In this document: one piece after another, positions 1 to 10,250 of the stretch
Layout of the letters: each line of letters begins with the position of its first letter
Numbering within the stretch: position 1 is the stretch's first letter
Origin: Colletes latitarsis
Lineage: Eukaryota; Arthropoda; Insecta; Hymenoptera; Colletidae
NCBI RefSeq assembly: GCF_051014445.1
Contig: NW_027488365.1
Span: forward strand, 45,332,001 to 45,396,000
Reading direction: 5' to 3'
DNA: 64,000 nucleotides
Notes under the pieces: model-generated
Database searches by the model: none
What the model saw: only the letters and a program-made list of their open reading frames with translations
What the model was told of the DNA's origin: nothing
Made by a program: the position numbers and the translations under genes

Positions 1-149
1 TCACGTAGTAATGTGGTAACACACTGAAGCAGTCAATTAAACCCGGTTTCGATCAATATTTTAGAGGATAACACCGGTTAGGTCTGGGTTAGGTCTGGGA
101 TATGCGCGCATCTGGCTTATGCTTTCGCCTTTTTCGCAAACTTGTTGGC
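1..149 (+). repeat. Leading monomer before first recognisable block
   Basis: The first monomer begins in the TCACGTAG phase at base 1, but this is an accident of the window cut and not an array edge. It has AAACCCGG in place of AAACCTGG and the ATATGCGCGC / CTTATGCTTTCGCC middle. It does not match the monomer 4,957 bp downstream (4,958 onward has AAGCTGTC and the TTATGCCCGC middle), so the colinear block starts after it. Confidence 0.85.
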
Positions 150-531
150 CAGATCCTGGGTTTTTTCCGTGTTTGAATCACGTAGTAATGTTGTACCACA
201 CTGAGGCAGTCAATTAAACCTGGATTCGGACAGTATTTTGGAGGATAACACCGGTTAGGTCTGGGTTAGGTCTGAGTTATGTCCGCACCTGGCTCATGAT
301 TTTGCCTTCTTCGCATACTTGTTGGCCAGATCCTGGGTTTCTTTCGTGTTTGAATCACGTAGTAATGTGGTAACACACTGAAGCAGTCAATTAAACCTGG
401 TTTCGATCAATATTTTAGAGGATAACACCGGTTAGGTCTGGGTTAGTTCTGGGTTATGCCCGCATCTGGCTCATGATTTTGCCTTCTTCGCATACTTGTT
501 GGCCAGATCTTGGGTTTTTTTCGTGTTTGAA

Positions 532-708
532 TCACGTAGTAATGTGGTAACACACTGAAGCAGTCAATTAAACCTGGTTTCGATCAATATTTTAGAGGAT
601 AACACCGGTTAGGTCTGGGTTAGGTCTGGGTTATGCCCGCATCTGGCTCATGATTTTGCCTTCATCGCATACCTGTTGGCCAGATCCTGGGTTTTTTCCG
701 TGTTTGAA
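532..708 (+). repeat. Representative canonical monomer
   Basis: A 177-bp copy close to the commonest form, used as reference; the starting phase is arbitrary. Reading from base 1 of the monomer: GTGGTAACACAC near 13-24, AAACCTGGTTTCG near 39-51, the AATATT core near 55-60, the palindrome ACCGGT at 73-78, telomere-like units at 78-88 and 89-99, CCGCATCTGGCTCATG near 106-121, TTGGCCAGATC near 145-155 and the T tract near 161-167. Three regions vary in coordinated fashion between copies. The 5' part is GTGGTAACACACTGAAGCAG, or the diverged form TTGTACCACACTGAGGCAG with ATTCGGACAG. The middle is TTATGCCCGC..CTCATGATTTTGCC, or ATATGCGCGC / ATTTGCGCGC..CTTATACTTTCGCC. The 3' part is TTTTTTTCG, TTTTTTCCG or TATTTTCCG followed by GAATC or GAAAC. 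Confidence 0.9.
609..630 (+). repeat. Embedded telomere-like dimer (TTAGGTCTGGG)2, representative
   Basis: Two perfect head-to-tail copies of the 11-mer TTAGGTCTGGG, followed by TTA as though a third unit began. The same dimer sits at the same place in almost every monomer of the window, so there are several hundred units. The unit starts with TTAGG, the common insect telomere repeat, and ends in a G run, so the plus strand has the G-rich telomeric polarity. Known from the literature as I recall it: 11-base TTAGG derivatives serve as telomere repeats in some Hymenoptera. That these units came from telomeres of the host is inference. Confidence 0.75.
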
Positions 709-785
709 TCACGTAGTAATGTGGTAACACACTGAAGCAGTCAATTAAACCTGGTTTCGATCAATTTTTCAGAGGATAACACCGG

Positions 786-796
786 TTAGGTCTGGG
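786..796 (+). repeat. Single-unit monomer (one TTAGGTCTGGG)
   Basis: Only one 11-mer between ACCGG and TTATGCCC, making a monomer of about 166 bp. The matching monomer of copy 2 has the normal two units, so this is a loss within copy 1. It accounts exactly for the offset change from 5,310 (measured at TCAATTTTTC, 761 to 6,071) to 5,321. Confidence 0.9.
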
Positions 797-1231
797 TTAT
801 GCCCGCATCTGGCTCATGATTTTGCCTTCTTCGCATACTTGTTGGCCAGATCCTGGGTTTTTTTCGTGTTTGAATCACGTAGTAATGTGGTAATACACTG
901 AAGCAGTCAATTAAACCTGGTTTCGATCAATATTTTAGAGGATAACACCGGTTAGGTCTGGGTTAGTTCTGGGATATGCGCGCATCTGGCTCATGATTTG
1001 CCTTCTTCGCATACTTGTTGGCCAGATCCTGGGTTTTCTTCGTGTTTCAATCACGTAGTAATGTGGTAACACATTGAGGCAGTCTATTAACCCTGGTTTC
1101 GATCAATATTTTTGAGGATAACACCGGTTAGGTCTGGGTTAGGTCCGGGATATGCCCGCATCTGGCTCATGATTTTGCCTTCTTCGCATACTTGTTGGCC
1201 AGATCCAGGGTTTTTTCCGTGTTTGAATCAC

Positions 1232-1310
1232 GTTGTAATGTTGTACCACACTGAGGCAGTCAATTAAACCTGGATTCGATCAATATTTTACAGGATAACA
1301 CCGGTTAGGT
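1232..1310 (+). repeat. Chimeric monomer, TTGTACC 5' part joined to GATCAATATT
   Basis: The 5' part is the diverged type (TTGTACCACACTGAGGCAG, then CTGGATTC), but it continues as GATCAATATTTTACAGG, the common type, where GGACAG is expected. The switch lies within the shared ATTCG region near 1,274. In copy 2 the TTACAGG sequence sits in an ordinary monomer with CTGGTTTCGATC. A crossover or short conversion tract explains the join. Confidence 0.75.
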
Positions 1311-4300
1311 CTGGGTTAGGTCTGGGAAATGCGCGCATCTGTCTCATGATTTTGCCTTCTTCGCATACTTGTTGGCCAGATCCTGGGTTTTTTTCGTGTT
1401 TCAATCACGTAGTAATGTGGTAACACATTGAGGCAGTCTATTAAACCTGGATTCGGACAGTATTTTAGAGGATAACACCGGTTATGTCTGGGTTAGGTCT
1501 GGGATATGCGCGCATCTGGCTTATGCTTTCGCCTTTTTCGCAAACTTGTTGGCCAGATCCTGGGTTTTTTCCGTGTTTGAATCACGTAGTAATGTTGTGC
1601 CACACTGAGGCAGTCAATTAAACCTGGATTCGGACAGTATTTTAGAGGATAACACCGGTTAGGTCTGGGTTATGTCTGGGTTATGCCCGCATCTGGCTCA
1701 TGATTTTGCCTTCTTCGCATACTTGTTGGCCAGATCCAGGGTTTTTTTCGTGCTTCAATCACGTAGTAATGTGGTAACACACTGAAGCTGTCAATTAAAC
1801 CTGGTTTCGATCAATATTTTAGAGGATAACACCGGTTAGGTCTGGGTTAGGTCTGGGTTATGCCAGCATCTGGCTCATGATTTTGCCTTCTTCGCATTCT
1901 TGTTGGCCAGATCTTGGGTTTTTTTCGTGTTTGAATCACGTAGTAATGTGGTAACACACTGAAGCAGTCAACTAAACCTTGTTTCGATCAATATTTTAGA
2001 GGATAACACCGGTTAGGTCTGGGTTAGGTCTGGGTTATGCCCGCATCTAGCTCATGATTTTGCCTTCATCGCATACTTGTTGGCCAGATCCTGGGGTTTT
2101 TCCGTGTTTGAATCACGTAGTAATGTGGTAACACACTGAAGCAGTCAACTAAACCTGGTTTCGATCAATATTTCAGAGGATAACACCGGTTAGGTCTGGG
2201 TTAGGTCTGGGAAATGCGCGCATCTGGCTTATTCTTTCGCCTTCTTCGCATACTTGTTGGCCAGATCCTGGGTTTTTTTCGTGTTTGAATCACGTAGGAA
2301 TGTGATAACACACTGAAGCAGTCAATTAAACCTGGTTTCGATCAATATTTTACAGGATAACACCGGTTAGGTCTGGGTTAGGTCCGGGATATGCCCGCAT
2401 CTGGCTCATGATTTTGCCTTCTTCGCATACTTGTTGGCCAGATCCTGGGTTTTTTCCGTGTTTGAATCACGTAGTAATGTTGTACCACACTGAGGCAGTC
2501 AATTAAACCTGGATTCGGACAGTATTTTAGAGGATAACACCGGTTAGGTCTGGGTTAGGTCTGGGTTATGCCCGCATCTGGCTCATGATTTTGCCTTCTT
2601 CGCATACTTGTTGGCCAGATCCTGGGTTTTTTTTTCGTGTTTGAATCACGTAGTAATGTGGTAACACACTGAAGCTGTCAATTAAACCTGGTTTCCATCA
2701 ATATTTCAGAGGATAACACCGGTTAGGTCTGGGTTAGGTCTGGGTTATGCCCGCATCTGGCTCATGATTTTGCCTTCTTCGCATACTTGTTGGCCAGATC
2801 CTGGGTAATTTCCGTGTTTGAAACACGTAGTAATGTGGTAACACACTGAAGCAGTCAATAAAACCTGGTTTCGATCAATATTTTAGAGGATAACACCGGT
2901 TAGGTCTGGGTTAGGTCTGGGATTTGCGCCCATCTGGCTTATACTTTCGCCTTTTTCGCATACTTGTTGGCCAGATCCTGGGTTTTTTTCGTGTTTCAAT
3001 CACGTAGTAATGTTGTAACACACTGAGGCAGTCTATTAAACCTGGACTCGGACAGTATTTTAGAGGATAACACCGGTTAGGTCTGGGTTAGGTCTGGGTT
3101 ATGCCCGCATCTGGCTCATGATTTTGCCTTCTTTGCAAACTTGTTGGCCAGATCCAGGGGATTTTCCGTGTTTGAATCACGTAGTAATGTGGTAACACAC
3201 TGAAGCAGTCAATTAAACCTGGTTTCGATCAATATTTCAGAGGATAACACCGGTTAGGTCTGGGTTAGGTCTGGGTTATGCCCGCATCTGGCTCATGATT
3301 TTGCCTTCTTCGCATACTTGTTGGCCAGATCCTGGGTTTTTTTCGTGTTTGAATCACGTAGTAATGTGGTAATACACTGAAGCAGTCAATAAAACCTGGT
3401 TTCGATCAATATTTTACAGGATAACACCGGTTAGGTCTGGGTTAGGTCTGGGTTATGCCCGCATCTGGCTCATGATTTTGCCTTCTTCGCATACTTGTTG
3501 GCCAGATCCTGGGGTTTTTTCGTGTTTGAATCACGTAGTAATGTGGTAACACACTGAAGCAGTCAGTTAAACCTGGTTTCGATCAATATTTTAGAGGATA
3601 ACACCGGTTAGGTCTGGGTTAGGTCTGGGATATGCGCGCATCTGGCTTATGCTTTCGCCTTTTTCGCAAACTTGTGGGCCAGATCCTGGGTTTTTCCCGT
3701 GTTTGAATCACGTAGTAATGTTGTACCACACTGAGGCAGTCAATTAAACCTGGATTCGGACAGTATTTTAGAGGATAACACCGGTTAGGTCTGGGTTAGG
3801 TCTAACTTATGCCCGCATCTGGCTCATGATTTTGCCTTCTTCGCATACTTGTTGGCCAGATCCTGGGTATTTTCCGTGTTTGAAACACGTAGTAATGTGG
3901 TTACACACTGAAGCAGTCAATTAAACCTGGTTTCGATCAATATTTCAGAGTATAACACCGGTTAGGTCTGGGTTAGGTCTGGGATATGCGCGCATCTGGC
4001 TTATACTTTCGCCTTTTTCGCAAACTTGTTGGCCAGATCCTGGGTATTTTCCGTGTTTGAATCCTGTAGTAATGTGGTAACACACTGAAACAGTCAATTA
4101 AACCTGGTTTCGATCAATATTTCAGAGTATAACACCGGTTAGGTCTGGGTTAGGTCTGGGATTTGCGCGCATCTGGCTTATACTTCCGCCTTTTTCGCAA
4201 ACTTGTTGGCCAGATCCTGGGTATTTTCCGTGTTTGAAACACGTAGTAATGTGGTAACACACTGAAGCTGTCAATTAAACCTGGTTTCGATCAATATTTT

Positions 4301-4669
4301 AGAGGATAACACCGGTTAGGTCTGGGTTAGGTCTGGGTTATGCCCGCATCTGGCTCATGATTTTGCCTTCTTCGCATACTTGTTGGCCAGATCCTGGGTT
4401 TTTTTCGTGTTTCAATCACGTAGTAATGTGGTAACACACTGAGGCAGTCTATTAAACCTGGATTCGGACAGTATTTTAGAGGATAACACCGGTTCGGTCT
4501 GGGTTAGGTCTGGGTTATGCCCGCATCTGGCTCATGATTTTGCCTTCTTCGCATACTTGTTGGCCAGATCCTGGGTTTTTTTCGTGTTTGAATCACGTAG
4601 TAATGTGGTAATACACTGAAGCAGTCAATTAAACCTGGTTTCGATCAATATTTTAGAGGATAACACCGG

Positions 4670-4702
4670 TTAGGTCTGGGTTAGGTCTGGGTTAGGTCTG
4701 GG
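4670..4702 (+). repeat. Three-unit telomere-like tract
   Basis: Three perfect TTAGGTCTGGG units in a row (33 bp) where two are usual, giving a monomer of about 188 bp. Descendants lie at 10,168, 15,468, 17,939 and 24,123. The spacings 5,498, 5,300 and 2,471 equal the block offsets, so one expansion was copied with its block. Confidence 0.95.
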
Positions 4703-5106
4703 TTATGCCCGCATCTGGCTCATGATTTTGCCTTCTTCGCATACTTGTTGGGCAGATCCTGGGTTTTTTTCGTGTTTGAATCACGTAGTAATGTGGTAAC
4801 ACACTGAAGCTGTCAATTAAACCTGGTTTCGATCAATATTGTAGAGGATAACACCGGTTAGGTCTGGGTTAGGTCTGGGTTATGCCCGCATCTGGCTCAT
4901 GATTTTGCCTTCATCACATACTTGTTGGCCAGATCCTGGGTTTTTTCCGTGTTTGAATCACGTAGTAATGTGGTAACACACTGAAGCTGTCAATTAAACC
5001 TGGTTTCGATCAATATTTTAGAGGATAACACCGGTTAGGTCTGGGTTAGGTCTGGGTTATGCCCGCATCTGGCTCATGATTTTGCCTTCTTCGCATACTT
5101 GTTGGC

Positions 5107-8100
5107 CAGATCCTGGGTTTTTTCCGTGTTTGAATCACGTAGTAATGTTGTACCACACTGAGGCAGTCAATTAAACCTGGATTCGGACAGTATTTTGGAG
5201 GATAACACCGGTTAGGTCTGGGTTAGGTCTGAGTTATGTCCGCACCTGGCTCATGATTTTGCCTTCTTCGCATACTTGTTGGCCAGATCCTGGGTTTTTT
5301 TCGTGTTTGAATCACGTAGTAATGTGTTAACACACTGAAGCAGTCAATTAAACCTGGTTTCGATCAATATTTTAGAGGATAACACCGGTTAGGTCTGGGT
5401 TAGTTCTGGGTTATGCCCGCATCTGGCTCATGATTTTGCCTTCTTCGCATACTTGTTGGCCAGATCTTGGGTTTTTTTCGTGTTTGAATCACGTAGTAAT
5501 GTGGTAACACACTGAAGCAGTCAATTAAACCTGGTTTCGATCAATATTTTAGAGGATAACACCGGTTAGGTCTGGGTTAGGTCTGGGTTATGCCCGCATC
5601 TGGCTCATGATTTTGCCTTCATCGCATACCTGTTGGCCAGATCCTGGGTTTTTTCCGTGTTTGAATCACGTAGTAATGTGGTAACACACTGAAGCAGTCA
5701 ATTAAACCTGGTTTCGATCAATATTTCAGAGGATAACACCGGTTAGGTCTGGGTTAGGTCTGGAAATGCGCGCATCTGGCTTATTCTTTCGCCTTCTTCG
5801 CATACTTGTTGGCCAGATCCTGGGTTTTTTTCGTGTTTGAATCACGTAGTAATGTGGTAACACACTGAAGCAGTCAATTAACCCTGGTTTCGATCAATAT
5901 TTTTGAGGATAACACCGGTTAGGTCTGGGTTAGGTCCGGGATATGCCCGCATCTGGCTCATGATTTTGCCTTCTTCGCATACTTGTTGGCCAGATCCTGG
6001 GTTTTTTTCGTGTTTGAATCACGTAGTAACGTGGTAACACACTGAAGCAGTCAATTAAACCTGGTTTCGATCAATTTTTCAGAGGATAACACCGGTTAGG
6101 TCTGGGTTAGGTCTGGGTTATGCCCGCATCTGGCTCATGATTTTGCCTTCTTCGCATACTTGTTGGCCAGATCCTGGGTTTTTTTCGTGTTTGAATCACG
6201 TAGTAATGTGGTAATACACTGAAGCAGTCAATTAAACCTGGTTTCGATCAATATTTTAGAGGATAACACCGGTTAGGTCTGGGTTAGTTCTGGGATATGC
6301 GCGCATCTGGCTTATGCTTTCGCCTTTTTCGCAAACTTGCTGGCCAGATCCAGGGTTTTTTCCGTGTTTGAATCACGTTGTAATGTTGTACCACACTGAG
6401 GCAGTCAATTAAACCTGGATTCGGACAGTATTTTAGAGGATAACACCGGTTAGGTCTGGGTTAGGTCTGGGTTATGCCCGCATCTGGCTCATGATTTGCC
6501 TTCTTCGCATACTTGTTGGCCAGATTCTGGGTTTTCTTCGTCTTTCAATCACGTAGTAATGTAGTAACACACTGATGCAGTCAATTAAACCTGGTTTCGA
6601 TCAATATTTTACAGGATAACACCGGTTAGGTCTGGGTTAGGTCTGGGAAATGCGCGCATCTGTCTCATGATTTTGCCTTCTTCGCATACTTGTTGGCCAG
6701 ATCCTGGGTTTTTTTCGTGTTTCAATCACGTAGTAATGTGGTAACACATTGAGGCAGTCTATTAAACCTGGATTCGGACAGTATTTTAGAGGATAACACC
6801 GGTTATGTCTGGGTTAGGTCTGGGATATGCGCGCATCTGGCTTATGCTTTCGCCTTTTTCGCAAACTTGTTGGCCAGATCCTGGGCTTTTTCCGTGTTTG
6901 AATCACGTAGTAATGTTGTGCCACACTGAGGCAGTCAATTAAACCTGGATTCGGACAGTATTTTAGAGGATAACACCGGTTAGGTCTGGGTTATGTCTGG
7001 GTTATGCCCGCATCTGGCTCATGATTTTGCCTTCTTCGCATACTTGTTGGCCAGATCCAGGGTTTTTTTCGTGCTTCAATCACGTAGTAATGTGGTAACA
7101 CACTGAAGCTGTCAATTAAACCTGGTTTCGATCAATATTTTAGAGGATAACACCGGTTAGGTCTGGGTTAGGTCTGGGTTATGCCCGCATCTGGCTCATG
7201 ATTTTGCCTTCTTCGCATTCTTGTTGGCCAGATCTTGGGTTTTTTTCGTGTTTGAATCACGTAGTAATGTGGTAACACACTGAAGCAGTCAACTAAACCT
7301 TGTTTCGATCAATATTTTAGAGGATAACACCGGTTAGGTCTGGGTTAGGTCTGGGTTATGCCCGCATCTAGCTCATGATTTTGCCTTCATCGCATACTTG
7401 TTGGCCAGATCCTGGGGTTTTTCCGTGTTTGAATCACGTAGTAATGTGGTAACACACTGAAGCAGTCAACTAAACCTGGTTTCGATCAATATTTCAGAGG
7501 ATAACACCGGTTAGGTCTGGGTTAGGTCTGGGAAATGCGCGCATCTGGCTTATTCTTTCGCCTTCTTCGCATACTTGTTGGCCAGATCCTGGGTTTTTTT
7601 CGTGTTTGAATCACGTAGGAATGTGATAACACACTGAAGCAGTCAATTAAACCTGGTTTCGATCAATATTTTACAGGATAACACCGGTTAGGTCTGGGTT
7701 AGGTCCGGGATATGCCCGCATCTGGCTCATGATCTTGCCTTCTTCGCATACTTGTTGGCCAGATCCTGGGTTTTTTCCGTGTTTGAATCACGTAGTAATG
7801 TTGTACCACACTGAGGCAGTCAATTAAACCTGGATTCGGACAGTATTTTAGAGGATAACACCGGTTAGGTCTGGGTTAGGTCTGGGTTATGCCCGCATCT
7901 GGCTCATGATTTTGCCTTCTTCGCATACTTGTTGGCCAGATCCTGGGTTTTTTTTTCGTGTTTGAATCACGTAGTAATGTGGTAACACACTGAAGCTGTC
8001 AATTAAACCTGGTTTCCATCAATATTTCAGAGGATAACACCGGTTAGGTCTGGGTTAGGTCTGGGTTATGCCCGCATCTGGCTCATGATTTTGCCTTCTT

Positions 8101-10250
8101 CGCATACTTGTTGGCCAGATCCTGGGTAATTTCCGTGTTTGAAACACGTAGTAATGTGGTAACACACTGAAGCAGTCAATAAAACCTGGTTTCGATCAAT
8201 ATTTTAGAGGATAACACCGGTTAGGTCTGGGTTAGGTCTGGGATTTGCGCCCATCTGGCTTATACTTTCGCCTTTTTCGCATACTTGTTGGCCAGATCCT
8301 GGGTTTTTTTCGTGTTTCAATCACGTAGTAATGTTGTAACACACTGAGGCAGTCTATTAAACCTGGACTCGGACAGTATTTTAGAGGATAACACCGGTTA
8401 GGTCTGGGTTAGGTCTGGGTTATGCCCGCATCTGGCTCATGATTTTGCCTTCTTTGCAAACTTGTTGGCCAGATCCTGGGTATTTTCCGTGTTTGAATCA
8501 CGTAGTAATGTGGTAACACACTGAAGCAGTCAATTAAACCTGGTTTCGATCAATATTTCAGAGGATAACACCGGTTAGGTCTGGGTTAGGTCTAGGTTAT
8601 GCCCGCATCTGGCTCATGATTTTGCCTTCTTCGCATACTTGTTGGCCAGATCCTGGGTTTTTTTCGTGTTTGAATCACGTAGTAATGTGGTAATACACTG
8701 AAGCAGTCAATAAAACCTGGTTTCGATCAATATTTTACAGGATAACACCGGTTAGGTCTGGGTTAGGTCTGGGTTATGCCCGCATCTGGCTCATGATTTT
8801 GCCTTCTTCGCATACTTGTTGGCCAGATCCTGGGGTTTTTTCGTGTTTGAATCACGTAGTAATGTGGTAACACACTGAAGCAGTCAGTTAAACCTGGTTT
8901 CGATCAATATTTTAGAGGATAACACCGGTTAGGTCTGGGTTAGGTCTGGGATATGCGCGCATCTGGCTTATGCCTTCGCCTTTTTCGCAAACTTGTGGGC
9001 CAGATCCTGGGTTTTTTCCGTGTTTGAATCACGTAGTAATGTTGTACCACACTGAGGCAGTCAATTAAACCTGGATTCGGACAGTATTTTAGGGGATAAC
9101 ACCGGTTAGGTCTGGGTTAGGTCTAACTTATGCCCGCATCTGGCTCATGATTTTGCCTTCTTCGCATACTTGTTGGCCAGATCCTGGGTTTTTTTCGTGT
9201 TTGAATCACGTAGTAATGTGGTAACACACTGAAGCAGTCAATTAAACCTGGTTTCGACGAATATTTTAGAGGATAACACCGGTTAGGTCTGGGTTAGGTC
9301 TGGGTTATGCCCGCATCTGGCTCATGATTTCGCCTTTTTCGCAAACTTGTTGGCCAGATCCTGGGTATTTTCCGTGTTTGAAACACGTAGTAATGTGGTT
9401 ACACACTGAAGCAGTCAATTAAACCTGGTTTCGATCAATATTTCAGAGTATAACACCGGTTAGGTCTGGGTTAGGTCTGGGATATGCGCGCATCTGGCTT
9501 ATACTTTCGCCTTTTTCGCAAACTTGTTGGCCAGATCCTGGGTATTTTCCGTGTTTGAATCCTGTAGTAATGTGGTAACACACTGAAACAGTCAATTAAA
9601 CCTGGTTTCGATCAATATTTCAGAGTATAACACCGGTTAGGTCTGGGTTAGGTCTGGGATTTGCGCGCATCTGGCTTATACTTCCGCCTTTTTCGCAAAC
9701 TTGTTGGCCAGATCCTGGGTATTTTCCGTGTTTGAAACACGTAGTAATGTGGTAACACACTGAAGCTGTCAATTAAACCTGGTTTCGATCAATATTTTAG
9801 AGGATAACACCGGTTAGGTCTGGGTTAGGTCTGGGTTATGCCCGCATCTGGCTCATGATTTTGCCTTCTTCGCATACTTGTTGGCCAGATCCTGGGTTTT
9901 TTTCGTGTTTCAATCACGTAGTAATGTGGTAACACACTGAGGCAGTCTATTAAACCTGGATTCGGACAGTATTTTAGAGGATAACACCGGTTCGGTCTGG
10001 GTTAGGTCTGGGTTATGCCCGCATCTGGCTCATGATTTTGCCTTCTTCGCATACTTGTTGGCCAGATCCTGGGTTTTTTTCGTGTTTGAATCACGTAGTA
10101 ATGTGGTAATACACTGAAGCAGTCAATTAAACCTGGTTTCGATCAATATTTTAGAGGATAACACCGGTTAGGTCTGGGTTAGGTCTGGGTTAGGTCTGGG
10201 TTATGCCCGCATCTGGCTCATGATTTTGCCTTCTTCGCATACTTGTTGGC
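5107..10250 (+). repeat. Left block, copy 2
   Basis: Second copy of the left block, about 29 monomers, colinear with copy 1 through three offset steps. Extra relative to copy 1 are two monomers at about 5,710-6,060 and one at about 9,180-9,350; the latter carries the rare TTCGACGAAT variant at 9,253. The 3' part (from about 9,380) is itself repeated 5,300 bp downstream: ATCCTGTAGT 9,559 to 14,859 and GGTTCGGTCT 9,989 to 15,289. Copy 2 therefore appears to be the source, or a close relative of the source, of much of the sequence between 10 and 22 kb. Confidence 0.87.
10168..10200 (+). repeat. Three-unit telomere-like tract
   Basis: Three perfect 11-mers, 5,498 bp after the tract at 4,670 and therefore inherited with left block copy 2. 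Confidence 0.95.

Larger units (their letters stand above)
150..5106 (+). repeat. Left block, copy 1 (28 monomers)
   Basis: Twenty-eight-monomer block of 4,957 bp, repeated as the next block. Shared private variants fix the register: TCTGAGTTATGTCC at 271 matches 5,228 and TTCATCGCATACC at 661 matches 5,618 (offset 4,957). GTTATGTCTG at 1,481 matches 6,802, CCGCATCTAG at 2,041 matches 7,362, CTGGGTAATT at 2,801 matches 8,122 and TCTAACTTAT at 3,801 matches 9,122 (offset 5,321). ATCCTGTAGT at 4,061 matches 9,559 and GGTTCGGTCT at 4,491 matches 9,989 (offset 5,498). The jumps correspond to two monomers missing near 720-760, one 11-bp unit missing at 786 and one monomer missing near 3,850 relative to copy 2. 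Between about 990 and 1,280 the monomer order is rearranged relative to copy 2. Confidence 0.88.

Noticed and set aside
570..590. RNA polymerase III B box or tRNA-derived SINE origin
   Set aside because: GGTTTCGATCAA only partly resembles GGTTCGANNCC. There is no A box at a suitable distance and no tRNA cloverleaf can be drawn.
580..615. CENP-B box
   Set aside because: TTCGATCAA supplies the TTCGnnnnA half, but the required CGGG does not follow at the right spacing (AATATTTT is there instead). No monomer class I read has a full match.
2617..2640. Intrinsic or Pol III terminators at the T tracts
   Set aside because: T runs of six to nine occur in every monomer as ordinary satellite sequence, with no adjacent hairpin or transcription unit.
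4670..4702. A true telomere or long interstitial telomere tract
   Set aside because: No run exceeds three 11-bp units. The units are embedded in satellite monomers and not in a continuous telomeric array.
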